Assembly (NCBI RefSeq): GCF_003144115.1
Contig: NW_020312000.1
Coordinates: 436,117-500,116 of the forward strand
DNA from: Tilletiopsis washingtonensis
Taxonomy: Eukaryota; Basidiomycota; Exobasidiomycetes; Entylomatales
Length of the DNA: 64,000 nt
Direction: 5' to 3'
Positions 11,257 through 21,200 of this stretch are shown here, in pieces. Position 1 is the stretch's first letter, and each line of letters opens with the position of its first letter. A program made the translations under genes and the position numbers. The notes under the pieces were generated by a model. It saw only the letters and a program-made list of their open reading frames with translations. It searched no databases and was not told where the DNA came from.

Positions 11257-12765
11257 CTAAAATGGCTCCTCGTCGAGCGTCGTGGTGAGCTCGACCTGCG
11301 AAACGCCGCCGAGGAAGTCGGTGATGCGCACGCTGTCGAGCGGACGACGGAAGAGATCGGTGCGCACGCCCGGGTCCGAGTGAATGCGTGCCGGGTCGTA
11401 GCTGTTGAACTGAAGAGGGATGAGGTCAGGCGGCGATTTGCAAGTGCTGCTGCGCTGCCGTGCTCACGAGATCCTGCATCGTCCGCTCGGACGTCTTGTT
11501 GACGTCCTCCATGAAGTCGAGGATCTCGAGGGTGAAGCGGTCGGACATGGCGATGCCCAGATCGTCGTCTGTGCCGTGCTGCTCGAGTGTCAGCAGCAGG
11601 CGAGCGCGGCGCGGAGCAAGAGGCGCGCTCACCGAGTACGAGTTCTGATCCTTGTGGCTGCTGCCCGTGGCGAGCACGTTTGGCGAGTAGATCTTGCTGT
11701 ACATCGTATTGGCCTGGCAGGTGTCGATCATGAAGAAGAGCTCGTGGTAGCTGAGGCCACAGTCAGCGCATGCCATGTGGCAGGCCAAAAACTGCAGGCG
11801 ACTCGCCGCTTCTTCTCCCACATCTGCTCGATGGCGTCGGCTGAGAGCTGCGTGTCAGAGCTACGTGGGCACTTGCTTTCTAGTGCACGCACCCAGGTCA
11901 AATGCCGAGATCTCCTCGTAGTCCTGGAACTTGAGGAACTCGTCGCCGCCGTGGCCCGTCATGTACAGGAACACATTGGAGCGTGCGTCCGACTCGAGCC
12001 GCTTCGAGCGCGGCGTGTTGGCGGGCACTCGTCCTGCGGTGTGGCGTCAGCGGGCCTGAGACGAGGGCAGGAGCGCATGGCCCATGCCGGCAGTCTGCGG
12101 CTCCTCGCCGCCTCCCACTGAAGAGCTAGCCTCTGGACTCACCCGTGAGCACGCGAAGCACAGCCTCGACCGTCACCTCGTAGCCGCGATAATCCACCTC
12201 CACGTTCTGGCCGTACAGGTCCAGCACACGGCCCGGCTCGGCCCACACGTAGCCGGGGCTGCGGTTGCGCGCATTGCATGCGGCGTCGTCGGCCAGCATG
12301 AGGATGATGTGGCTGTCGGGGATGCCGAGGCGCTTGATGGTGCGGTACATGCCCAGCGTGTTGGCCATGTGCTGCCGCACGCATGTCAGTCTGCCGCCAT
12401 AGCCCTCGCTGCCCTTCACACGGCCGCACTCACGCGGTAGTTGAACCAGAACTTGCTCGCCGACACGAGCACGGCCCAGTTGTTGGTATGCCCGCCATCG
12501 GCCGCCGCCAGCGTGCCCGCCTGGCCGCGCGCAAAGAAGCGCTCCAGCTGCTCGCTCTGCTCGGCACTGACGTAGAGCGAGGGCGCAACGAGGGGCGCTG
12601 CGATCGCCTGTGCCACGCGCAGGCGTGTCAGAGGGCCCTGCTGGGTGAGACGTGCGATGCGCTACTCACGGCCAGCGCCAGCGCGATAAGTGCCGAGAAG
12701 AAGCCAGACACAAGCAGCAGACGCTGTCTCCGCCGTGTGCGTGGCGCAGGTGAGGGGCCGGACAT
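11257..12765 (-). CDS. GPI8: GPI-anchor transamidase catalytic subunit (peptidase C13)
   Basis: Catalytic subunit of the ER-membrane transamidase that cleaves the C-terminal signal of proproteins and attaches the GPI anchor. Exons are 12765-12670, 12607-12434, 12371-12143, 12033-11893, 11840-11807, 11750-11633, 11578-11468 and 11409-11257, giving 351 aa. A hydrophobic signal segment lies at about residues 14-32. The catalytic His is in TGHGGDEF (about H194) and the catalytic Cys in IDTCQA (about C236). [17 protein letters not shown] and DDAACNARN are family hallmarks. Exon 5 is only 34 nt, and the intron after it begins GC instead of GT (11806-11751), which is the only phase-consistent solution I found. 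The protein ends at LDEEPF without the C-terminal membrane helix seen in yeast and human enzymes. It shares a 230-bp divergent promoter with COY1. Confidence 0.93.
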
Positions 12766-12995
12766 GCTGCGCTGTGCGTTGCGGTGTGGTGGCTGGGAAG
12801 CAGGCGGCGCCAACGGGTCCGCGGCCGCACTTCGCGTCCGTGCGTTTCGTGTGCTTCGCTTGGCCGCGGTCAGAGGGTGCTCTGCTCGCGTACAGCCAGC
12901 TCTCCATCTCACTCCATCATCCCTGCGACACCACATCACCTTTCCTCCTCCGCTCAATTGCTGCGCGCCTGGCGTCTCGCTCTTACGCGGCCGCC

Positions 12996-15440
12996 ATGGC
13001 AGACCAGATCGCCGCCTTTGCCGCCTCCACCGATGAGGCTGCGACGCCGGCTCGCAGCAATGGCACCGGCGCAGCTGCAGCAGGTGCCTCGTCGGCCGCC
13101 GACTTCTCCACGGCACTGACCTCGTGGCGAGGTGAGTGCTGCTGCTCTTCGCCTCTACTTCTGTTTTCTGACAGCAATGCCCGGCAGAGATCTCGCTGCC
13201 CACGCTGCTGGCGCATCTGGGCGAAGTGGGCCCCGCGCTGGTGCAGACGCAGACCGAGGGTCTCATCTCGCGCAAGCGCCTCGCCGAGCAGACGCGCGAG
13301 TTCCGCAAGCTGCCCGACGAGGCCCGCGGCGATGCCGTCAAGCCGCTGCTCAAGGCCTACCAGGCTGAGATTGACGCCCTGACCACGCGGGCCAAGCGTG
13401 CCGAGAATGTCTTCCTCGGCGTCGCGGACCGCCTCAAGGGCGCGCCGGATCCGCACTACTGGCTTGAGCTCATGCTGGTGAGTGACAGGAGCGCCTGGAG
13501 ATGGAGGATTCGCGATGGCGCCGATGTGATGAGCAGCCTCTGATCTGTCGCTTGCAGGAGCAAACGGCGTCGCTGCAAGACCTCGAGTCTCTGCGCACGC
13601 AGCACGCCGCCCTGCAGTCCGAGACGAGCGCCCTGCGCACGCGCCTTGCCGGTCTCTCATCGCTCGAGGCGGAGCGAACGCGGCTGTCAGACAAGGTCGC
13701 TAGCCTGGAGAAGGGCTTCGAAGCGCGCGTCGCCGAGCGCACCTCATCACTCGAGGCTTCGCTCTCGGCACGCTGGGAGGAGCGCGTGCAGAACCTCGTG
13801 TCGCGCGAGAAGGATCTCTCTCGCGCCCTTGAAGTGGCGCAGTCACAGCTCAAGGAGCTGCGGGCAGCCCATGCTCAGGCGACGGAGCGCGAGGTGGCCG
13901 GCGCGGAGAAGGACGCCCGCGTCGAGGAGCTCGAGATGCAGATGGCCGCAGACGACCTGCGGCGAGCCAACGAGCGCATTGCGGATCTGGAGCGGCGCAA
14001 CGAGTCGCTGCGCAGCGAAGTCATTCGCGCCCAGGAAACGAGCGGCGAGGAGGAGAGGCAGGCCGAGTGGGAGCGCAAGGTGGAGGAGAGCCAAGAAGAG
14101 GCAAGACGCCTGGCTGCGGCGCTCGAGGGCGAGGATGCGCGCAGCAAGCGCCTCATCGAGGAGGAGAAGCGCCGATGCGAGGAGAAAGAGCGGGCCCTGG
14201 GCGAGCGTGTCAAGGAGGTCGAGGTGCTGCGCAAGCGCATCGAGGGCATGCAGGACTACGACGAGATCAAGCGTGAGCTGCAGATCATCAAGTATGTCGA
14301 GTTTGCCGTGCAAGACGGCGCAGACGGGCCTGCCGCGCAAGAGGTGGAAGGCTCGGCTGCCAGCGCTGCATCGGGCGCCAAGCCGCTCGAGGCGCTGCTC
14401 ATCGAGAAGAACCGCAAGCTGCAGGACGAGGCGACGACAATGCGCGTCGAGCACGAGGCGCTCAGCAAGGGCGCCAGCGCCTCGGCTAAGCAGCTCGCGG
14501 CGCTGCAGGCGGAGGTGGAGCGGCTGCGCGCACTGAACGTTAGGCTTGAGGATGACCTGGTCAACTTTGACACGGCGAGGCCTTCGACGAGCCAGGCGCG
14601 TGACAAGAGTAGCATGTCGGCAGAAGAGGCGCTGGCGGAGATGGATCGCATTGGCCAGGCCGCAGGGGTGAGTTGTCTCTGCCGCTGCAGTGCAAGCGGG
14701 TGCTCACACCTCAACCTCAGGGCTCCACCGCACAGAGCCGTGCTGCGCCCATCACGGATCGCGCCATCCCCTTCGCGCCGGCTCCAGCTTCTCCAGCGCC
14801 AGGTACGCCCTCTGCTGCGCCCTCCGGCGAGAGCAGCATCCTGCCCATCATTACCAGCCAGCGCGACCGCTTCCGTGCACGCAACGCCGAACTCGAAGAG
14901 GTGCGTTCCGCGCGGGTTCGAGTCCCTTCGACAGAGCTGACGTCGGCGCGCGCAGGAGCTGCGACGGCAGTTCGAGACGCTGTCCGAGCTGCGCAACGAG
15001 GTCAAGCAGCTGCAGACGGACAACTTGGCGCTGTACGAAAAGGTGCGCTACTTGCAGGCCTACTCTGCCACGGCAGGTGCCAGCAGCAGCAGTACGTCGG
15101 CCGAGCGCCACTATCCGCCGGCAGCTGTCAGCGCACGGCATCAGAGTGCCATCCGCATCGACGACGACGACAAGTACCGCGACAAGTACCAGGCCAGCAT
15201 GAACCCCTTCGAGGCCTTCCGCGGGCGGGTCAGTGGCCTGTGTCCCTGCCTGGCTTCCCCTCGCTGACGTGCCACTTGCAGGAACAAATCGCCTCGCTGA
15301 CGAACCCGTTCGAGCGGCTGCTGCACCGCGTGCTGCAAGTCGTGCTGGGGCATCGCCGCTCGCGCCTCTTGCTCATCGCATATGCCGCCTGTCTGCATCT
15401 GCTCGTCTTTGCACTGCTCTTCGAGATCGAGGTGTCGTGA
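12996..15440 (+). CDS. COY1: CASP/Coy1 family Golgi coiled-coil tail-anchored protein
   Basis: Golgin of 715 aa implicated in intra-Golgi vesicle traffic. Exons are 12996-13131, 13188-13477, 13558-14667, 14721-14900, 14956-15228 and 15282-15440. The N-terminal block (SRKRLAEQTREFRKLPDE, then YWLELMLEQTASLQDLE) and the C-terminal block (TNPFERLLHRVLQVVLGHRRSR followed by a hydrophobic anchor of about 20 residues) are characteristic of CASP. Between them lies a long heptad-like coiled coil rich in Glu, Arg, Leu and Ala. LYEKVRYLQAY near the C-terminus is also a family motif, so the GTGCGC inside it is not used as a donor. The membrane anchor is the very C-terminus, giving a cytosol-facing rod. 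Its stop is 39 bp from the convergent hydantoinase gene. Confidence 0.93.
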
Positions 15441-15479
15441 CGCTGAATGCATTGCTGCCCATCAAAGCGAGCCTCGGCC

Positions 15480-17664
15480 TTATGCGCCCAGCTGCTCTGC
15501 TGCTCGATCAGCAAGACTGCCGCGCGCGCCATGATGCCGTTCCTGCTTGCTGGGCTCGTCGTCTGCCTCACTGCCGGGCGCGCCCCATGCGCCGCCGCCT
15601 GGCGTCTCGACGATGATGCGGTCGAGGCGGCCCATGAGTGCCGTAGCCTTCGCGCCGAGGTTGACCTTGCGCTCCTCGTCGCCCTGGTGGCGCACCCACG
15701 TGTTGCGGCCACTCTGGGCATCGCCGCCGCCCTCCATGCCGAATGGCCGGTAGGATCGCCGCTCGCTGAGGATGCTGACCTGGATCTGCTTGTTGAGGAA
15801 CTCAATCTCGCGGACCACGCCGTTGCCGCCGTTGAAGCGCCCCTTGCCGCCCGAGCCAGGCCGCAGGCTGAACTGCCGCAGCAGCACAGGGTAGTTGCGC
15901 TCCAGCGTCTCCGGATCCGCTGTAGGCAGAATGTGTCAGCCTGCACTAGACGGGCTGAGTAGGCAGGACACCCACTGATGCGCGTGTTCGTCATCGCCAC
16001 GTGCACGCCGCTGGTGCCATGCCACGTTGGGCCAGCGCCGCTGCCGCCCGCAATCGTCTCGTAGTAGCCGAAGCCCTCGACGTGCTTGCCGTCGGCCGTC
16101 TGGCCGCCGCGGCCGAACGTCAGGTTGTTGCAGTCGCCCTGGCTGGCGGCGGCGGCCTTGAACGCCTTGAGCACCACATCCGTGACGCGCTGCGAGGTGA
16201 GCACGTTGCCGCCCACCACGGCAGCGTCGTCGCTGGGGTCCAGCAGCGAGCCAGCTGGGATGCGCACCTGCCGAAGTAGGTCAGCAAACAGCATGTCAGT
16301 GCTCCTGATCAAGCGCACCTCAATCGGCTCGAGACAGCCCTGATTGAGCGGGATCTCGGTCGAGACCATTGCGCGCAGGCAGTAGATGATGGCGCTGTGC
16401 GAGACTGAGCGTGGGCAGTTCGTGTTGCCGTAGACCTCTGGTCCGGTGCCCTGTGGCAGAGTCAGCGCGAGGCCTCGCAGCGCCACAGAGTAGAGTCGCA
16501 CCTCGAAGTCAAAGATGGCCGAGCCCTTCTCAGGATCTATCGTGACTCGCAGCTCGATGGGCGAGCCTACATGGCGCCGCGTCAGCATCAGAAGAGCTGC
16601 TGCTCCCTCACAGCGACGCACCGTCGTCCATGTAGTCGCGAGCCCACAGCTCGTTTGAGCCTTGCCGTTCCGCCACCTCGCGTAGCAGATTGCGCACAGC
16701 AAGCTCGGCATTGTTGCGGATGTGCAGCATGTACTGCAGACAAGCATGAGCCACCAGCAGGAAGCGCAGTGCGATTCCTCACTCACTGCCTGCACAGTCT
16801 CCAGGCCCCACTCGTCGACCAGCAAGTCAATGAGCTGGACGCCCTTGCGGTTCGCCGCAATCTGCGCGTGCAAGTCGCTCTCGACATCGCGGAAGCAGCG
16901 CGAGCCACTGCAGCCGGCATACTGCGCCGGATCGTCGCACAGCAGCTTCACGAGAGCCTCGCGGTCATACACGCCCTTGCGCACGAGCTTGAAGGACTTG
17001 ATCTGTGCGCCTTCCTCGTACAGCGTCTTGCTGGTCGGCGGCATAGAGCCAGGCAGGATGCCGCCGATGTCTGAACGGCAAGGGCTCAGGCCATGCGCGG
17101 GCCTGCCGCCTACCCCTGACCCGCCGCCTGCACTCACCAGCGTGATGCCCTCTGCTCGCGGTAAAGAAGATGATCTCTCCCTTCTTGCCGAACACGGGCG
17201 TGATGCACGTAATGTCCGGCAGGTGGCTGCCGCCCGCCGCCGGGTGATTCGCAAGGATCACATCGCCGTCCTCAATGGGCTCGCCAAGCTCCTTTGCGCG
17301 CGCAATCTGGTAGCGCACGGCAAAAGACATGCTGCCAAGGTGCACGGGCAGGTGCGGCGCATTGGCCACCAGGTCGCCCGTCGGCGAGAAGAGGGCGCAG
17401 GAGAAGTCGAGACGCAGCTTGATGTTGACGCTGCGCCGAGCGTCAGAGGCAGAAGGCCTGATGATGCAAAGCGGTAGCGCACTCACCTGATGGCCGTCTG
17501 CTCCAGACACCGTCCCATCGCCTCTGTTCGCTGCCCTCAGCCGATACTCTCAGCGGCCATGCACGGCAGCAGCACGCACCGGCGACGGACATGAAGCGCG
17601 CGGCAAAGAGCGAGAGCATGACGGGGTCGACATGCTCGCTACTTTCCGCAGCCTTGTCCGGCAT
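15480..17664 (-). CDS. Hydantoinase B / 5-oxoprolinase C-terminal-type protein, stand-alone
   Basis: 579-aa protein corresponding to the HyuB half of 5-oxoprolinase and N-methylhydantoinase, ATP-dependent amidohydrolases that open 5-oxoproline or hydantoin rings. Exons are 17664-17580, 17523-17487, 17430-17138, 17070-16787, 16733-16622, 16566-16502, 16450-16319, 16267-15976 and 15919-15480. Family blocks in order: [73 protein letters not shown]...GSLLDPS, and a Gly-rich C-terminal segment with [13 protein letters not shown]. There is no HyuA half upstream: only about 340 bp separate it from VAC8. A separate HyuA partner elsewhere in the genome is expected but not visible. The start at 17664 puts the family's first conserved block 12 residues in. 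Substrate is not deducible. Confidence 0.88.
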
Positions 17665-18006
17665 GATGGGCGGTGCGGAGGTGGTGGTGCGGTCGGGAGT
17701 GAGCGGGAAAGCGCGGCGGATGATGTGGAGCAAGCGCAAGATGCAGCGCGCGAAGGCGCGGCGCGCGGGGAAGCAGGCGCACAGACCGAGCTCGAGGCGG
17801 GCAAATCGCCTGGCGAGGCGCCAGAGGCATCTCCCAATCAGGCCCGGCTCGCTGCAGATCATCGGATCGATTGAGCTCGTTACAGGACATTCAGACTATG
17901 GGTGAAGGGAGAGCGCGCGAGAGGGGAAACACGGACGGGTGAGGGTGGCTGCGCGGCACGGCACACCGACGCAGCACAGGGGATCATGGGGCACGGCATC
18001 AGCGGA
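17665..18006. promoter_or_regulatory. Tandem intergenic region, VAC8 3' end to hydantoinase start
   Basis: 342 bp holding the VAC8 3' UTR and the hydantoinase promoter on the minus strand. It is too short for a HyuA half, which supports the stand-alone reading of the downstream gene. No motif stands out. Confidence 0.5.
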
Positions 18007-20049
18007 CTACCTCGAGTCCTCCGTCAGGCCGCCGCCCTCGTCGATGAGAATCTCCTGGATCTTCCGTGCCAGGCTGGCAATCTCGCCCTCTGCATCGGCG
18101 CCGTCGTCGCTGCCGTCGCCATTTGTCGCCGTGCCGCCCTCGGAGCCGGCGGGCGTGTCGGCGAGACTGCGGATGAGCGGCAGCAGGTGCGGCGAGGAGC
18201 GCACGTTGCTCTCCAGCTGCGCATCGCCGCTCTCGAGCAGCTGCACGATGGTCCACACGGCAATGTGCTGGAACGTCGTGTCGGCCGACTCGAGGAAGCG
18301 CACCAGATAGCCGTGCAGGCCGCCCTCGGGCTCGGACCAGACGGCGTTGAAGGGCGCATAGTCGTCGCTCTTGCTGCTCAGGTTGCCCAGCGCCGCCGCA
18401 GAGTTGCCCTGCACCTCCACCGACGGCGAGGCGGTGAGCGGGATGAGCACCTCGCAGATGCCCATCTCCAGCAGCTGCGGCTTGAGGTCCTCGGAGAGCG
18501 CCAGCACCGCCGCGCACGCCGTCATCTCCGACTGCACCGAGAGCGGCACGGAGAGCACGAGTTCCTTGATGCGCTCCACGGCGCCCGCCTCGACGATGGC
18601 TGTCTTGTTGCGCTCCGACGAGGCAGCGAGGTTGCGCAGCGTCGAGATGGCGTGGCACTGGATCTCCTCGTTGTCCTCGTGGCTGAGCAGGTCGATGAGC
18701 GGGTGCAGGAAGCCGGCATCAATGATGGGCGACTCGTTGAGCGGGTGGATGGAGACGTTGCGCACGCACGCCGCCGCCGAGAGGATGAGCGGCAGGAACG
18801 AGGAGCGCAGCAGACGCAGCAGCGGCGCCAGGCCGTTGGAGCGCACAATCTCGATCTGGTACTTTTCGTCCGACGCCAGGTTGCGCAGCGCCAGCGCCGA
18901 CTGGCACTGCACCTTGAGGCTGCTCGACTCCATCAGGCCGATGAGGTTCTGCACGAGGCGCGGCTCCGTCTGCGCCAGCTTCTTGCGGTTGGCGCCGTCG
19001 ACGGCAATGTTGCTCAGCGCCGTCGTGCAGTAGTACTGCACGTCCGTGTCGCTGCTGCCGAGCAGGCCCACGAGCACGGGAATGGCACCGGCATTGACGA
19101 GCTGCTGCCGGTTCTCGTCGCTGTGCGTCATGTTGAGCAGCGCGCCCGTGGCGTTGCGCTGCACGCGCATGTCCTTGGAGCGCGCCAGGCGCGTCAGCGG
19201 CACGAGGGCGCCCGACTTGGCAATCTTCGTCTTGTTGTCGTCGTGCGTGGCGAGGTTGGTGATGCAGCCGACGGCGTTGCACTGCACTTCGACGTTGGGG
19301 CTGAGCATCTGGCGAATCAGCGGCTCGAGACCGCCCAGCTTGACAATGAGCAGCTTGTTCTCCGCTGCAGGCGCCGAGGTCAGATGAGATCAGTCCGGCT
19401 CGCCACATGCAACTCACAGTTCACGGCCAGGTTGCCCAGCGCGGCGCTGGCGGCCCGCTGCACCTCCACGTCGTGGCTCTGCAGCAGGAACATGATGGGC
19501 TCGAGCGTGTCGCGGCCCACCTCGCGCACCTCCTTCTCGGTGATCTCGGCGAACGCCAGCGCCGCAGAGCGCTGCAGGTCGACATTGTCCGAGAAGCTCA
19601 GCGTGCTGAGCGAGCGCAGCGGGTCGCCCGTGAAGAAGTCCGTCTCCGAGCGGTCTGTGCAACGAGAGGCCCGGTCAGGTGTCTGCATGCGGTGAGCTAC
19701 TGCAGCACTGCGCCACTCACTCTCGAGGTACTGCAGCAGGTCCGCAACGGCATCGCGCTCGTTGTCCAGCAGCAGCGGCTCGTACTGCGCATTGCGCGAT
19801 CGTCCGCCTGCGCGCGGGAGCGAGTGTCAGTGCTAGGCGAGATGCGGCGCAGCTCAGCGCTGTCCGGAAGCACAACCTCCGGAATGAAAGCCCGCGCACG
19901 GCACAGCAGCAGCCGCGAGATGACAGTCAAGGTACGCAGAGCCATGCTGCCGTGCCGTGCGCTCAAGCCGGCCGGACCCTCGCGAGGCCGTTCGCGCCGC
20001 AGACGGTTGCGCAGCTAAGGCACTCACAGCAACTGCAGATGTTACCCAT
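18007..20049 (-). CDS. VAC8: Vac8 armadillo-repeat vacuolar membrane protein
   Basis: Lipid-anchored armadillo protein on the vacuole, required for inheritance, homotypic fusion, nucleus-vacuole contacts and selective autophagy. Exons are 20049-20028, 19807-19721, 19654-19418 and 19364-18007, giving 567 aa, close to the 578 aa of yeast Vac8. The first coding exon, 22 nt, reads MGNICSC plus the first base of another Cys: Gly2 fits N-myristoylation and the three Cys fit palmitoylation. The rest is about eleven ARM repeats ([67 protein letters not shown] and so on). The intron separating the lipid-anchor exon is 220 nt, long for this locus. Acceptor choice at 19808 is set by phase and a [20 protein letters not shown] continuation. 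Confidence 0.95.
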
Positions 20050-21200
20050 GGCGGCGTGAGGCAGCAGCGACGGGCGCTGCTAGATGTGTGCAAAGGCGCG
20101 GCGATAAAGGCGGGACGAGACGGGGCCGACACTGGCACGCAGGCAGGCGCGCACGTGCGACGAGCTGCTGGCGCAGGCGGCGGCGTCTAGAGCGGACAGC
20201 GGCAACACGGGCGCCTGTGGTCCGGCTTTTGAAGAGAGAAGTAGTGTGAGAGACGACGAGTCGAGGCAGACAAGAGAGTGTGAGGCGAGCGTGGAGGCGG
20301 TGAGGGTGGAGCAGCAAGCTCCGGCGGCGACGGCGCTCGGCAGCGAGCAAGCGCAGCGCCGCCATCACACACGCCGCGCCGGCCGTCGGGCCCGCTGCGA
20401 CGCGCGCCGCACCCGCCGCGCAGCAACGGCACACGCCCCGCGCCCAGCTCGGATCACATGTTTCCCTGCTTCATCATCGCCCCGAATCAGCCTCAAGAGG
20501 GGAGAAAGCCATGTCCTTCTCAAGCTTCATCAGCTCGGTGCGCTCAATGATACTCACTGGTCTTCGCACGCCCGAGCAAGATGGACAGATGAGGCGGCGC
20601 GTCGTGGGAGATCAGGGGCTGGAGAGTTAGCGCGCGAGGGGACAGATCTGGCGGAGTCGCGCTCGCAGGCCCTGGACCGCATCCCGCGGAGCTGCTCTGG
20701 CGCCCCGTTCGGCGGGCCAGGCTGCCTGCTGTGCCCGGCACAAAGTAGGGACTGGGAGCACGCAGAGCGTACAGCTCGAGCTCGCCACAAGCAGCAGGAG
20801 GAGAGGCGATGCCTGGCTAGAAGGACGGAGCGGCGTCGAGGCGCCGACGTGCTGTGGACGCGGGGGAAGGTGGCGCGTGCCCATCCGGCGGTGCGGTGCC
20901 TGGGCCTGCCAGGCCGTGGAAGCGGGCACGGGAGCAGTCAGGCCGCGCGCGCGCGCACGCCCCAAGCCAGCCGCGCAGCGCCGCGGTGACAGCGAGAGGC
21001 CGCCGAGCTCGGCTCGTGCGGTGCGGTGCGCGCGGTGGCTGCGCTGGCGTGACCCGACCGAGCTGGAGCTTCTTCCAGCACGCCGCCTGGCCGCCTGCTT
21101 CCCCACCCTTCCCTCCGAGCCGCCTCAGCTGTCCCCTCGCTGCGCCGCTCCACACCCAACACACCTCGCCCACTCCACCCCCGGTTGTTTCTCCCTCGCA
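20050..21200. promoter_or_regulatory. Divergent intergenic region, VAC8/SCP160
   Basis: 1.15 kb with both promoters. The part next to SCP160 (about 21080-21200) is pyrimidine-rich, typical of the 5' leader of a well-expressed fungal gene. No ORF has protein-like composition and no RNA gene is evident. Confidence 0.5.

Noticed and set aside
17902-19695. 597-codon + strand frame over VAC8
   Set aside because: It lies opposite the armadillo repeats and only reflects their repeated, GC-ending codons.
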